From NCBI GenBank assembly GCA_903813345.2, contig CAIIXF020000007.1, forward strand, positions 15,296,714 to 15,360,713: DNA of 64,000 nucleotides, in the 5' to 3' direction. Within the stretch, counting starts at the first letter, position 1, and each line of letters opens with the position of its first letter. The DNA comes from Owenia fusiformis. Taxonomy: Eukaryota > Annelida > Polychaeta > Sabellida > Oweniidae. The position numbers and the translations under genes were made by a program. Positions 53,835-64,000 of this stretch are shown piece after piece. The notes below the pieces were generated by a model. The model saw only the letters and a program-made list of their open reading frames with translations. It was not told the origin of the DNA and ran no database searches.

Positions 53835-56800
53835 TTAATGCTTGCCTGCTTCTTCAATAACTTGTTGTTTTATTCCAGAAGCATTTTCTTCTATTTTGAT
53901 TTTAGGAATATTCTCATTTGTGTCCAATATTGCCATTACCAGAGTATCACAGACTTTCTCATTCTCTTGGAATGTCTCTTTAACTGGTTCATTTTCAAAT
54001 ACTGCATCATTCTCTGGAATGTTCTTTTCATTAATGCTGTCATTTGGAGGTTCTATTGCTTCAACAGTGTTAATATTAACATTAACATTAGTCATATTAT
54101 TACCAGCCTCATCTTCATTATAATCCTCACTATGATCATGAGCCTCATTTTCAGTATCAGCCTCATTATGGGGTATATTATCCAATATATTACTGAGTGA
54201 TGTGTTTGAAGATACACCAATGCTTTCTAAGCCATCCTGTGATGTCATATGTGAGACTGAAGTGCTTGGTGACGGGCCAGCTGACGCTCCAGCTGGCAAT
54301 GGCAAGTAATCATGGTCAGATATTTGACCTTCACCAACAGAATTTTTCTGACGGTCTTCACACACTGGACATGGGCAGTTCTCAGGGTCATCTACAAAAC
54401 ATGGAATAATTTGTTTAGAATACAGTTCCTGTTGATCATTCTCAATGCTATTTTGTGCAAGAAAATCAATGAAATCCATATTAAATTCCAGCTTGCAGTT
54501 AAAGCAAAAAAGAAATTAATTTTAAAATCCAAAAACGTTTTTGTTAAACAATTCACCAGAAGTCTTTAAAAACAATTTGCCAACAATGATTTTGCAAGTG
54601 AATATGTGACCCTACACCGTGTTACCAGCTGATTTACCTCAAAAGCATGAACAAGTATTGCTGTCATATATGCCTGTTATATGCAAGGGTATTAAGAGTC
54701 AATTTACTCTCTATGGGCATTGATTCAAAAAAACTATCATCTTAATACAAATATCAATTTAGGCTAATATCAATTCAGCAATACCATTTAACAAATATAA
54801 GAGTTTAAGACATTGAAGGTGTCTGTAACTTTATTTTGCTTAAGTCTAGCAATAAATGTCTGTAACTCACTATTTTTGTTTTAAACACAGTACATATATA
54901 GTCTAATAGTACAGTATATGTTACAGAAGTATGTTCTCCATGCATTGCAGTGTAATGTGTCATATGTATTTTGTATTCCATCATCACCATTCTAAGCTGA
55001 TGTCCCATGGCAACCAAGTATATGTACAATACCAGTATAAAGCATTATATACAATGTAGTGTTCTCCCAAGGATTTTTTCTCAACTAGGTACACAATTGA
55101 ACACTTTAAAGATGTCTAAATATACAATTTTCATAATTCAGACTCAGAGTCTTAAGAAGGAACATTGAGGTGCAAAGTGACAATCATATTTTAAAACTGG
55201 TGCTGCACCGTCCCTGTTGATTTAATGCTAAGGAGAACACTGGGATGTGGTGAGAACCACAATTTGATATAAAATACTTCATTTCTCAAAAAGAATACAA
55301 TACAGTAAAACCTGTCTGAATGGAACACCTATGGTAACTCTTTAAAGTGTTCCACTTTGGAGATGTTCCACTTAGAGAGGATCGTTTAACATCAGTTGCT
55401 CTTGGGACTCTCAAAAGAGTTTCGCTAACAACAGATGTGTTTTATTTTCAGAGGTGTTCCGCTGAACAGGTTTCACTGTATTTCAATGATTTTGCTAGAT
55501 GGATGTACATACATATTAGCAGAATAAAGCTACCAGAGTGAATTGTTTGTTACATGTTGGGATTGTAGGGTTCGTAAGTGTACAGTACTACAGTGTACAT
55601 TATTCATCCCGGGATCTTGTGCCATGGTATCAGGCAAGTTGTCAAAGTGATGTAACATACAAGGACTGGACATTTCACCATGAGGATATCTTAAAGCTAC
55701 CGTAGCAACAGAAATCATTGTCGTTGTTAGCTACCACAGCAACCGATAATTATTGGAGCTAGCAAGCATACACCACTGATCATTGGCTTTAGACAACATA
55801 GTATCAATGATCGTGGATGTGAGCTGCCATAGCAACCAATTGTTATTTGTGTTAAACATGAAATGGGAATTGAGCATATATGTTATGTATAGCTGTAAAA
55901 CCACCTTCCCAATGTTAACATTCATAGTTCATTGCAAATATTCTGACCACAGTCCCAAGTAAACTCTACTCCAAAATAAAAAATATATCGATTGTTTATT
56001 TGAATTGAAACAAATTGTTAAAAGTCAGAGTTTTTTATAGCCTTGCTTCATTAGACAGTAGACCCCCCCCCCCACACTTATCTACTTCACCAACACTTGT
56101 AGCTAGACTAGGTTCTATAGTGATAAGTCACTATATATATAAACAGGTCAGAGTGTTTGCAAAAGAACATCTAAACTGAATCGAGCATGGATGGAAAAGC
56201 CGATAAGTCCGGACATAAGCGCTGTGTTTTAGTACCTGAATGATCTAGCGCATAAAACAAATGAAAAAATGAACTTGGACTCTTGGTCAGCGCGTCTTCA
56301 ACCTCTGGATAAAACAGCATAAAAATCAATGCAAAACAACACATAAAGCACACAACATTGCATGATAATTGAAAGCATGATAGCTAAATAATCAATTTAG
56401 ATAAATAAATTAAAATAGCATGTTATGATTAATGGATTAAATTATATTAAATAATTATAAAATTAATATATGGCAAGGGGGCTTGTAATACTACTACTAA
56501 TAATAATACTTGGAATAATACTACACAAGGCGGCAATTTTTGACAAAATGCGACATTACAAATAAATAAATAAAATATATAACATACACAAAAATAGAAA
56601 TAAATATATATATACTACTTTAAATAGAGGTAAATCACTTGTCTGCATGTTATGTTCAAACTCAATCTTGCTCTATCTACATAAATCTACAAATGAATTT
56701 TTACCTTCAGTAAATAGTGAGCTTCTCTTGGTTGGAAGACCATCTATGGAGTCTAAGCCAGATAAACTTGCATTGAGAGAGTCTGTTGTGCCAGTATTAC

Positions 56801-59724
56801 TCTTAGTTGGTTCGCTACATAGGTCTCCATCGAAATCTGTAATGAATAATGAACCAATAAGCTAATGGTATGATAATGGTTAAAAAATCCCAATACAAAA
56901 TATATATAATTGTGAATTTTTTTCATACTTCATTTTTTTACAAACAACAATCACCGAAAACTGTCAACAAAAAAGTTTGAGACTATAACAATATGTCCCC
57001 ACTTCTGATGGTGACATAATTACAGCAAAGATACTGTATAAAATGGAGAATATAAAATATAAATGTATGGCATATACAATAAACTAACAATAAACCAACA
57101 TACCTAAACCTAAATTATCTATATTGAATTCATATATATCAGACATATCATCGCTATCTGCCCCGACACCTGGAGTGCGTGCCTCTCGCCACACCTTGCT
57201 CTGTCTCTTCTCATGAATCTGTTCAGATATAGTTTCCAAGCATTGTAAAACAGATGAGTATCTTTTCTTGGCCTCGTTGACAGACTTCTGCAGCACTTCT
57301 ACATTTTTCTTTTGTTCCTGTAAAAAGTTTATCAAGGTACAATATTGTATATTATCAAGTGCCTTACCTTACCATTGACTAAAAAGAACCTCATACGTGT
57401 ATGCCTGATTTCTGTTTTCGGAAAATCCAACTTTTTGTGGTTTAGCATATTCAGTATTTCAAAGAACCAAGACATTCTCCATCATAGAATGGGATTTTCT
57501 CCATTTGATAGGTATAATATAGTACTACAATATTTGAAATGACATTGTTCACACATGAATTAATGTTTCTCACATTATTTTCTCCCCATCTATGTCAGAT
57601 TCTACATTCAAATTTCCAAGATAAACCATTCAAGTAATATCTTTTAATATTTATAAGCAAAAAGTTGTAGCTGTCCAATGAAGTTCTTGAACCAAATCAG
57701 AAAACAATTATTGAACGGTGGTTCAATGAATAATTTAGCTTTTCATTTGTTTATGTTCTTACCTCTAATTTTCCTTCAACTGCAAACTTCATGTCAAAAT
57801 AGGCCCTGAAATTGAAAGGGAAGTTCATTGATATCTTTTCTTGCACTTTTTGGAATGATTCGATAAATGTATGGGCTTTCTCATTGAATTGTAATATAGG
57901 CCATCTTTCAAATGACCAACCAAAAACTATTTACTATTATTTCATATTTCATTCCTGTACTACTGAATACTGCACATGTACTAATCCAAGAAATTGATTG
58001 ATCAATGATCACAATCACGCAAACACAAAAATTCCAATATCTCTTACTTTTCATCCAAGAACCTCCATACCTCATCATTCCTTAAAATTGTTTGATCAAT
58101 AATCACAATCATGCAAATACAAAATCACATCAAATCTTACTTTGATTTCCTTATGTTATTCTTATGACTTCTCTCAAGTATAAGCACTTGGTGTTGGACC
58201 TGACTGAGGTGCATGGACTTGGAAAGATGGTCCCTTTCACTCTGTGTCTTTTCCTTCTCTGAATCCATAAACTACAATAAAATGAGAGGAGTCTTTAAAT
58301 TGTTTGCTTAGTTCTAAGTTGTTATTTTTCAGATTCTTGGAACCATGATATATTTGTTATTTGGGATATTCCAAAAGTTTTTACAAATTAAATAATCTTC
58401 CTTCCATGAGAATCTTTATTCACCCTTTCTTACCTTGATAGTTGCATGATTAAGCATCTCTTGCCAGGCAGGATCAAACTCCCTATTCTCCTTCAATGTG
58501 GCCCTCATACGTTCCTCAGCCAGGGAGACTGTCTCCTTGGCTGCCCTGTACACACCAACTGCTCTCTGATAGCGTCTCGCAGCTTCCTGGGTTGCAGTCT
58601 GTGCCTGGAAATATAATACGAGAATATATAGCACCTGATCAAAAACATCACATCAATCCCAATATTTAAGTGTTACATAGTCTTACTTGTCACTCCAAGC
58701 CCATATGCCTCCTCTCCTATTCTCTCTCTAACAAAAGTTGTGGTATTAGATATTTGGGAAGATGGAGATGGTTTGTTACAAGGCTAACTGTGAGTTTTAC
58801 ATTGTAAATTCCTTCACAGATGCTATCAAGCATTGCTCAATTAACGTTATCTGCTTGAACCTAGTAAAACTATCTGATGGGATCTTTGGCAAACATAATT
58901 TCTGGACTAGCAGGGAGAATATTTTGATCCTCTGGAGCAGAACGTACTGCCCATATTCATGGTGAGGCAGAATAAGACTATATAATGACTTTAGGTAAAT
59001 GCATTTAAACATCCTAAATGTTTTGTGCTAAATACCACAAACAAATTAACAATTGTAGACTGCAGTTTTAATTATGAACAAGCTAGATACCAAGTTGACA
59101 ATTTCCGAAAACACTTGAGTAATAAAGTAATTATTTGACATTTGCTATAACTCATTATTTTTCCATGTAGTTAATGCTATTGGATATCTAGTTCAGTCCT
59201 GATTAAATATCTATTGTGTACCTCTTTTGCTGTTTTAACACTGTCATAATAAGGTCTTGACTTCTCAATGTTTCGTTTAGAGCTCTTGTAGATCTGGTTG
59301 AGCTTCTGGGTTGAGTCTTCGAGTGTGGTCTTGAACTTATTCCGAGCTTCCTTTACAAAAGGAAAAAATACATGTTTATCAACATGTTTCTTCAAAATTT
59401 TTAGTAATATTCAACTCTACACATATTTCAAGTTTATTGTAAAAAGTTCTAAACTTCATGTCATTTCAACATAATCTTTTTTTAATATTTTGATTTTGAA
59501 CCAGGTATTCTGTAATAATGTGTAAAGATAAAAAAAATGAAAAATATTATTCATTTCATTGGACATTGGAAATTGTTATCATGAAAATTATATATCCTGT
59601 GTTGGAACAAACATAGCTTTAACAAATGAATGCATAAGAAAAGGAAGAAGCAAACACTTACATCCAGCTGAATCTCTAGTTTGTTTATCTCATCTGATGA
59701 ACAGTTTAATTTCTCCAGCTCATC
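53835..59724 (-). CDS. SH3BP5: SH3BP5 (SAB / RAB11 guanine-nucleotide exchange factor), 5'-incomplete
   Basis: Exons in transcript order: 59724-59662, 59350-59222, 58604-58434, 58271-58141, 57805-57763, 57317-57104, 56836-56705, 56304-56236 (optional), 54391-53835. Together 1509 nt join in frame (502 codons plus stop). The coiled-coil N-terminal half matches the family: DELEKLN, EARNKFKTTLEDSTQKLNQI, RPYYDSVKTAKE, AQTATQEAARRYQRA, FDPAWQEMLNHATIK, AYFDMKFAVEGKLE, RSSVLQ-type KRYSSVLQCLETISEQIHEKR. The C-terminal half is acidic and disordered, with a Cys cluster CPCPVC near its start. Known roles are RAB11 activation and, in the mitochondrial paralogue SAB, JNK docking. The initiator exon is not found and probably lies beyond the right edge or in 59725-64000. 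AATAAA overlaps the stop codon region. Confidence 0.92.
55057..55242. mobile_element. CAGTG-TCTCC family element, copy c
   Basis: TAGTGTTCTCCCAAGGATTT at the left and AAGGAGAACACTG at the right; interior AATTTTCATAATTCAGACT matches copies b and e. Located in an SH3BP5 intron. Confidence 0.5.
55301..55480. mobile_element. TACAGTAAAACCTGT MITE, copy 3
   Basis: TACAGTAAAACCTGTCTGAA at the left and GAACAGGTTTCACTGTA at the right. Same length (180 bp) and interior as copy 1 (TTGGGACTCTCAAAAG against TTGGGATTCTGAAG). In an SH3BP5 intron. Confidence 0.7.
56236..56304 (-). CDS. SH3BP5: Possible 69-bp cassette exon of SH3BP5
   Basis: Acceptor TTTATCCAG and donor CATTCAG/GTACTAA bound an open 69-nt segment encoding EVEDALTKSPSSFFHLFYAL plus DHS. 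Phase is 1 on both sides, so the flanking exons join in frame with or without it (FTE-DDPENC when skipped). It has no counterpart that I recall in vertebrate proteins. Support is splice signals and frame only. Confidence 0.45.
56955..57018 (-). mobile_element. Hairpin-end fragment of the tandem-repeat element (copy 4)
   Basis: On the - strand it reads TATGTCACCATCAGAAGTGG, GGACATATTGTTATAGTCTC, then AAACTTTTTTGTTGACAG, matching the hairpin end of copies 1-3. There is no core and no opposite end. It lies in the SH3BP5 intron between exons 57104 and 56836. Confidence 0.5.
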
Positions 59725-59832
59725 CTGCAAGTAGAAATACATGTATGATGAACATTCAATGCGTTGCAAAATTTGATAAGATGTATGTACAGTTTCTCAT
59801 TCTGATTTAGAGTTCCTGTTTATCTACACTTG

Positions 59833-60065
59833 CAGTGTTCTCTGCAGGATATTTTTTCAAGTTGGTGCAAAATTCTTATTTTCACAATTTGCACCAAATT
59901 TGGTCAAAATATGCCTAATTTTCATGACTTTCTTCATATTCAAATGGTTACATATGGATTCTCGTGTGGATGCAAGCCTATTATTAAAACATCATGTTGG
60001 TACAGCACCCACCCCAGTGCAACACCCACCATTTGCTTAAATACTTTTGAGACTGGAGAACACTG
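59833..60065. mobile_element. CAGTG-TCTCC family element, copy d
   Basis: CAGTGTTCTCTGCAGGATAT at the left and GGAGAACACTG at the right, with AAGTTGGTGCAAAATTCTTA and GCACCCACCCCAGTGC inside. Imperfect inverted ends as in the other copies. Confidence 0.55.
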
Positions 60066-61664
60066 ATTGGTGAGATGCCAGCTCTCTTCTAAAAGATACA
60101 AGAGAGACTGGAACCAACAATGCTGGTTATTTGTAACTGTGCAGTGGTCATTAGGTTTAAATTCACATTATACAAAATTTCCAATATACAGGAAATTTTC
60201 TTTGCAGGCTAATTCATAATTTCAGGTTCATCAATCTAATATTTCATTGATTGATTTTGTTAAATCCACTTGTGGCACAAGGTACAACTTGCAGTAAACA
60301 CTTCATATGAATTCTTGCCTCGGACACATTGTCAGAATAAATGATAACGCATGGCATTTAGACTATTAGAGATCTTTCTAATATAACATTCAAAAAATGC
60401 ATGTGCCTTCAAAGTATCCCTACAACTAATGAACTCCAACTCAGTGGCCATATTTTGAAAGATAAGACTGATAAAGCTAAATACCCTCATATTTAAGTAT
60501 TATAATGTGCTTTTAACACTGATCAAACAGAATCATGTATCACATGTGTATTGATTGGTCTGTTGATTGCTAGCAGCATGTACATCACTGTACAATATGT
60601 AAGTGCAATTAAAATATCATTAACCTAATAATAGTTTTATCTGACCTCTTGAATGTCCTTCAACATGTTTATTATATTCCACTTGTTGATATGTTGATGT
60701 AGTTTTCACAAGGCATGTGACAATAATGCTATTAAGGACAGATCACTTGATGCTAAAAATGTGTGATTTATAAGGCTGCAGGGCAATTGGATCTAAAATA
60801 GGCGAGAAAATTAATTTTGTGAGGCAACTTTGAGTTTAAAAAAAATACAGTAATATTATCATCATCATAAATTGAGGCTTTACATGCCTTATGCCAGGCT
60901 TCATTCATGGATTTAACAAGTTGGAGCAATTGAAACCTTGTGAATCAAGATGACTGCACCCAAAATTCCTTCTCTTCAAGATCAAAGCAATGTTATCTAA
61001 TTCAATTTGTTTCCCCCAGGCCCCAGCCCAAAATTCAATGGCCTGCTAAATTGCACGGCCCCTTTGCCTCATACAGTCATCATAATTTTATCTTTAAAAT
61101 TGATGGACCAAATATACTACATATACTGGCACCATTTATTTTATTGTTTTTTGCTTAAAGAAAAATGACATATTCCATCAACATTTTTGCAAGTGATAGG
61201 ATAATAAAATCTAAATGTAAGTAACATGCACTGATCTCATTACCATATACAAAAATATATAGTGTGTATTATATATTCAACAAATTAAGTAACCTGGTTT
61301 TCATGATGGTTGTTCTACTTTGCTAAGATGTAATGCTCAAAAACGATTTGTTCCAAAAGGCATTCACACCAGCCCTGATATTCAAGGTTAAAAGACAGGT
61401 TAGGAAGCTATCTATTAAATTGCTTCATACTGATAGCACAGAGCCACTTACAATTGTTATTATATTTGTTCAGTACTTAACTGGCTGATAAAGACAATAC
61501 CTTACTAGAGCTCCTCATGTACGCATACTTCATTATCTAGAGTAATAGAATATTTAGAAGAATGTGCAATGAAGATAGAACATTCTGATTTATGGTAACC
61601 TCTCTTAGCTATGTATCTAGAAAGAGCTTAAAATGTCACAATGTTAGAACTACCATATAGCTTA

Positions 61665-61874
61665 CAGTGATCTCCCCAGCATTAAAGCAAGTGGCCACAG
61701 CACCAAAATGAGATTTTATGAATTCGGTTGCATACCCCTGAAAATCCATTTGCACCCACTTGAAAATGAGAAAATCATGAAAAATGGGTATACTGTATGT
61801 TAATCAATTTCAGTCTGAATTGTGAAAATGAGAATTTTGCACCCACTTGAGAAACAATCCGATGGATAACACTG
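61665..61874. mobile_element. CAGTG-TCTCC family element, copy e
   Basis: Starts CAGTGATCTCCCCAGCATTA and closely follows copy b (AAGCAAGTGG, TTGCACCCACTT, TCAGTCTGAATTGTGAAAAT). The right end is degraded to GATAACACTG. Confidence 0.6.
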
Positions 61875-64000
61875 GCTTATGTATTATCATTGCTTCAAGT
61901 AAAATGATGTCAATTCATAAAATTGAATTTACATAATAGTAATACTAAAATTGTAACATTTTTTATACAAACATATAAAGTTTGACTTTAAAGTATTGAG
62001 TATTGAAGATATTAACCTCAAAGTTTATCTCAAAAATCTACAATAAAATTATAATTCTACCTATTTTGATAAAACTGTTCAAAATTTAGAAAACATGTTG
62101 GTGTTTTATGTTTTTTCTCAATACGCTTCATAATTATGATCAGTGCAAATAATTTTCAAATTATCTATAGTAGTATGCAGTATCCCATTGCCCCATTTGC
62201 TTCCATTTGGGTTAGAACATTATTTTCTGTCATATCAATGGCTAATAGCTGGAATTCTTATCCAAAACAACCCTAAAATATTTAAAATTCATAAGTGCTT
62301 AATATACAATCAATAGACTTAGACAAAAATTTTCAATCCCAATTTTCCTTTAATGAAAAGAAACTTCCCATTGGATAACATTATGAAGATAATATTTCCG
62401 ACATTTAATTCTCCGAACCTGGCAAAATTTAGGCAATAGGCAAATCAAAATTGACAAAATTACCATTTATACAGTGTGGTCCTTGGCAATCAATCGAAGA
62501 AACCAGGGGATAGTTGGAAACACAGTGGCTTGATGCAAGACTAGTGCCTTCCAGGCTTGCACATTCTAGACATTGTTGAAAAGAACAGATTGCTTGTACC
62601 TTATGACATTATGACCTATTGTAGCCATTACTCATCTCATTGGAGCTCACAAACTTACATTAATGTGACATATAATGATTTATTTTAGTCATGAATATGT
62701 ACAACCTGCCAACATGTATTCATCATCTATTGTTTCTGAAGTTATAAGACTGGAAGTTTCTTATCCATACTGCTTTAACTGGCGGATCCAGAAGCTAACA
62801 AATTTTGAAAATTAAGACTCATTTTTTATAACTTAGGCTTAAATTAAAAATAAGGTCGAAAAAGGCCAAGTCATGCCTCAAAAGGCCCACTTGTTGAGGC
62901 CCTTAATTTTTTCTGGGTCTATCCTAGGGGATGCCCCCAGCCAGGGGATCTACCAGTGACTTTATAATTTATACCTTCTATAGTAATTATATAATTCTCA
63001 ATTATTTTGGCCATAATTTTCTCTTTATGGAAACTAAATCTGCAGTAAAAAGTTGTTATTCAATTGATTGTTATTATTGCACTTGTTGATCACATGTCAA
63101 TCATTAATTGTAAGGTGGTCTTAACATCGTGATAAATATTGTACCTACACCATGTAAAAGATTACAATATACATGTCTATCACAGGTCAAGATTATAATT
63201 TATATCTAACAAAATAGAATCAGAAGACCACCGTGGGAAAATCAAATTACTTTCAATCATTCTTGTTTTTTATAAATTAAATACCAAAAAAGATGCATCA
63301 GACCTTGAGGAAAATGTTAAAATGAAACAACTTGAAAAGATAAGATAAAGACTGAAGCGGCATTAGAGGATCTAAGACTTTCCTATCATATGCATGGTTA
63401 CTTATATGATGTGTTAAGATAGTTGCCTGAGTATCTGAATGAGCAGGTGTTAAATACACAATGTTTGATTTGACTGTATATGCTATATGTTGCTTATTCA
63501 AACTACAGGGTGATACAAAAATGCAACCTGTTAATCTTCTCAAATATGATGCAATCTTCTTGAATATTTTGATTTCTGATTGTTTCACTAGTAAAAAGTG
63601 ATGTGCATGTACAAGTATTTATAAGTTAGCATCAATGACTTGAAGTTAAAGGGAAATCATGCATGAAATCTGCATGAAACCATACAACTACTTACATGTG
63701 TTTAAATCTTGCAGTTGAAAATAAACTGGATTTAGTGGTTTCCTGTTATTGGCTCGTGCTGATCAAGAGCCATATCTCACTTGGATATAGTAGTAAGTGA
63801 TAACGACAATGGACTGAGGTTTAAACGTTAGTTTACTAGTAGAAAACCCGATGGGTTAATATTTGTTGATGAAAATGAGTTAATTCCTCGAGCAAAAGTT
63901 TAATCCTAAGGTGTTAGTTTATAATAAAATTGCGTTAGAGAGGGTTTCAAACGACAATATGCACATTTTACAACAACACCATGAATTCTGCGCACTGATT

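Larger units (their letters stand above)
59725..64000. other. Region upstream of SH3BP5 exons, no exon recognised
   Basis: Presumably the first intron (and possibly first exon) of SH3BP5. I searched for a short exon encoding the family start before DELEKLN and saw none with good splice sites. Two CAGTG-TCTCC elements are present; the rest is AT-rich unique sequence. Confidence 0.4.

Noticed and set aside
53838-54569. + strand frames opposite the SH3BP5 last exon
   Set aside because: Antisense shadows of an exon supported by family motifs and splice phases.

Overview
This is nuclear DNA from an invertebrate animal. Protein-coding genes are split into short exons with GT..AG introns of up to about 12 kb. 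The DNA is AT-rich and full of short inverted-repeat transposons. The conserved genes (METTL5, SH3BP5, a BTB/zinc-finger factor, a Death-domain protein) are metazoan. A DIRS retrotransposon and an element with a tandem-repeat core suggest a marine bilaterian such as a mollusc or hemichordate, but I cannot name the species. All gene models come from reading splice sites and checking that exons join in frame. No transcript or database search was available.

Layout. (1) 1-3841: non-coding, with palindromes, one inverted-repeat element and weak promoter or exon hints. (2) 3842-13224, + strand: METTL5, five exons, 232 aa. Its second intron carries a ~5 kb element made mostly of ~140-bp tandem repeats. 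(3) 16029-34963, - strand: an eight-exon gene for a 943-aa protein with a BTB domain, an AT-hook and ten C2H2 fingers. Its ~12.2-kb fourth intron holds a DIRS-type tyrosine-recombinase retrotransposon (25316-30814), a second copy of the tandem-repeat element and several small transposons. (4) 34964-42093: divergent intergenic space with CRE/E-box motifs near 36 kb and a TATA-box promoter near 39.37 kb. (5) 42106-47085, + strand: a four-exon gene for a 1080-aa protein with several ubiquitin-like modules and a C-terminal Death domain. I do not recognise this architecture. (6) 47086-53834: non-coding and transposon-derived. (7) 53835-59724, - strand: SH3BP5 (RAB11 exchange factor/SAB family), nine exons found, with the first exon(s) missing. 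(8) 59725-64000: no exon recognised.

Gene order is METTL5 (+), BTB-ZF (-), Ubl-Death (+), SH3BP5 (-). The genes do not form a pathway. METTL5 modifies 18S rRNA, SH3BP5 acts on RAB11/JNK, the zinc-finger protein should be a nuclear DNA-binding factor, and the Ubl-Death protein looks like a signalling adaptor. The best candidates for something undescribed are the Ubl-array/Death protein and the tandem-repeat element family, whose copies all lie in the transcriptional sense of the gene they sit in or beside.
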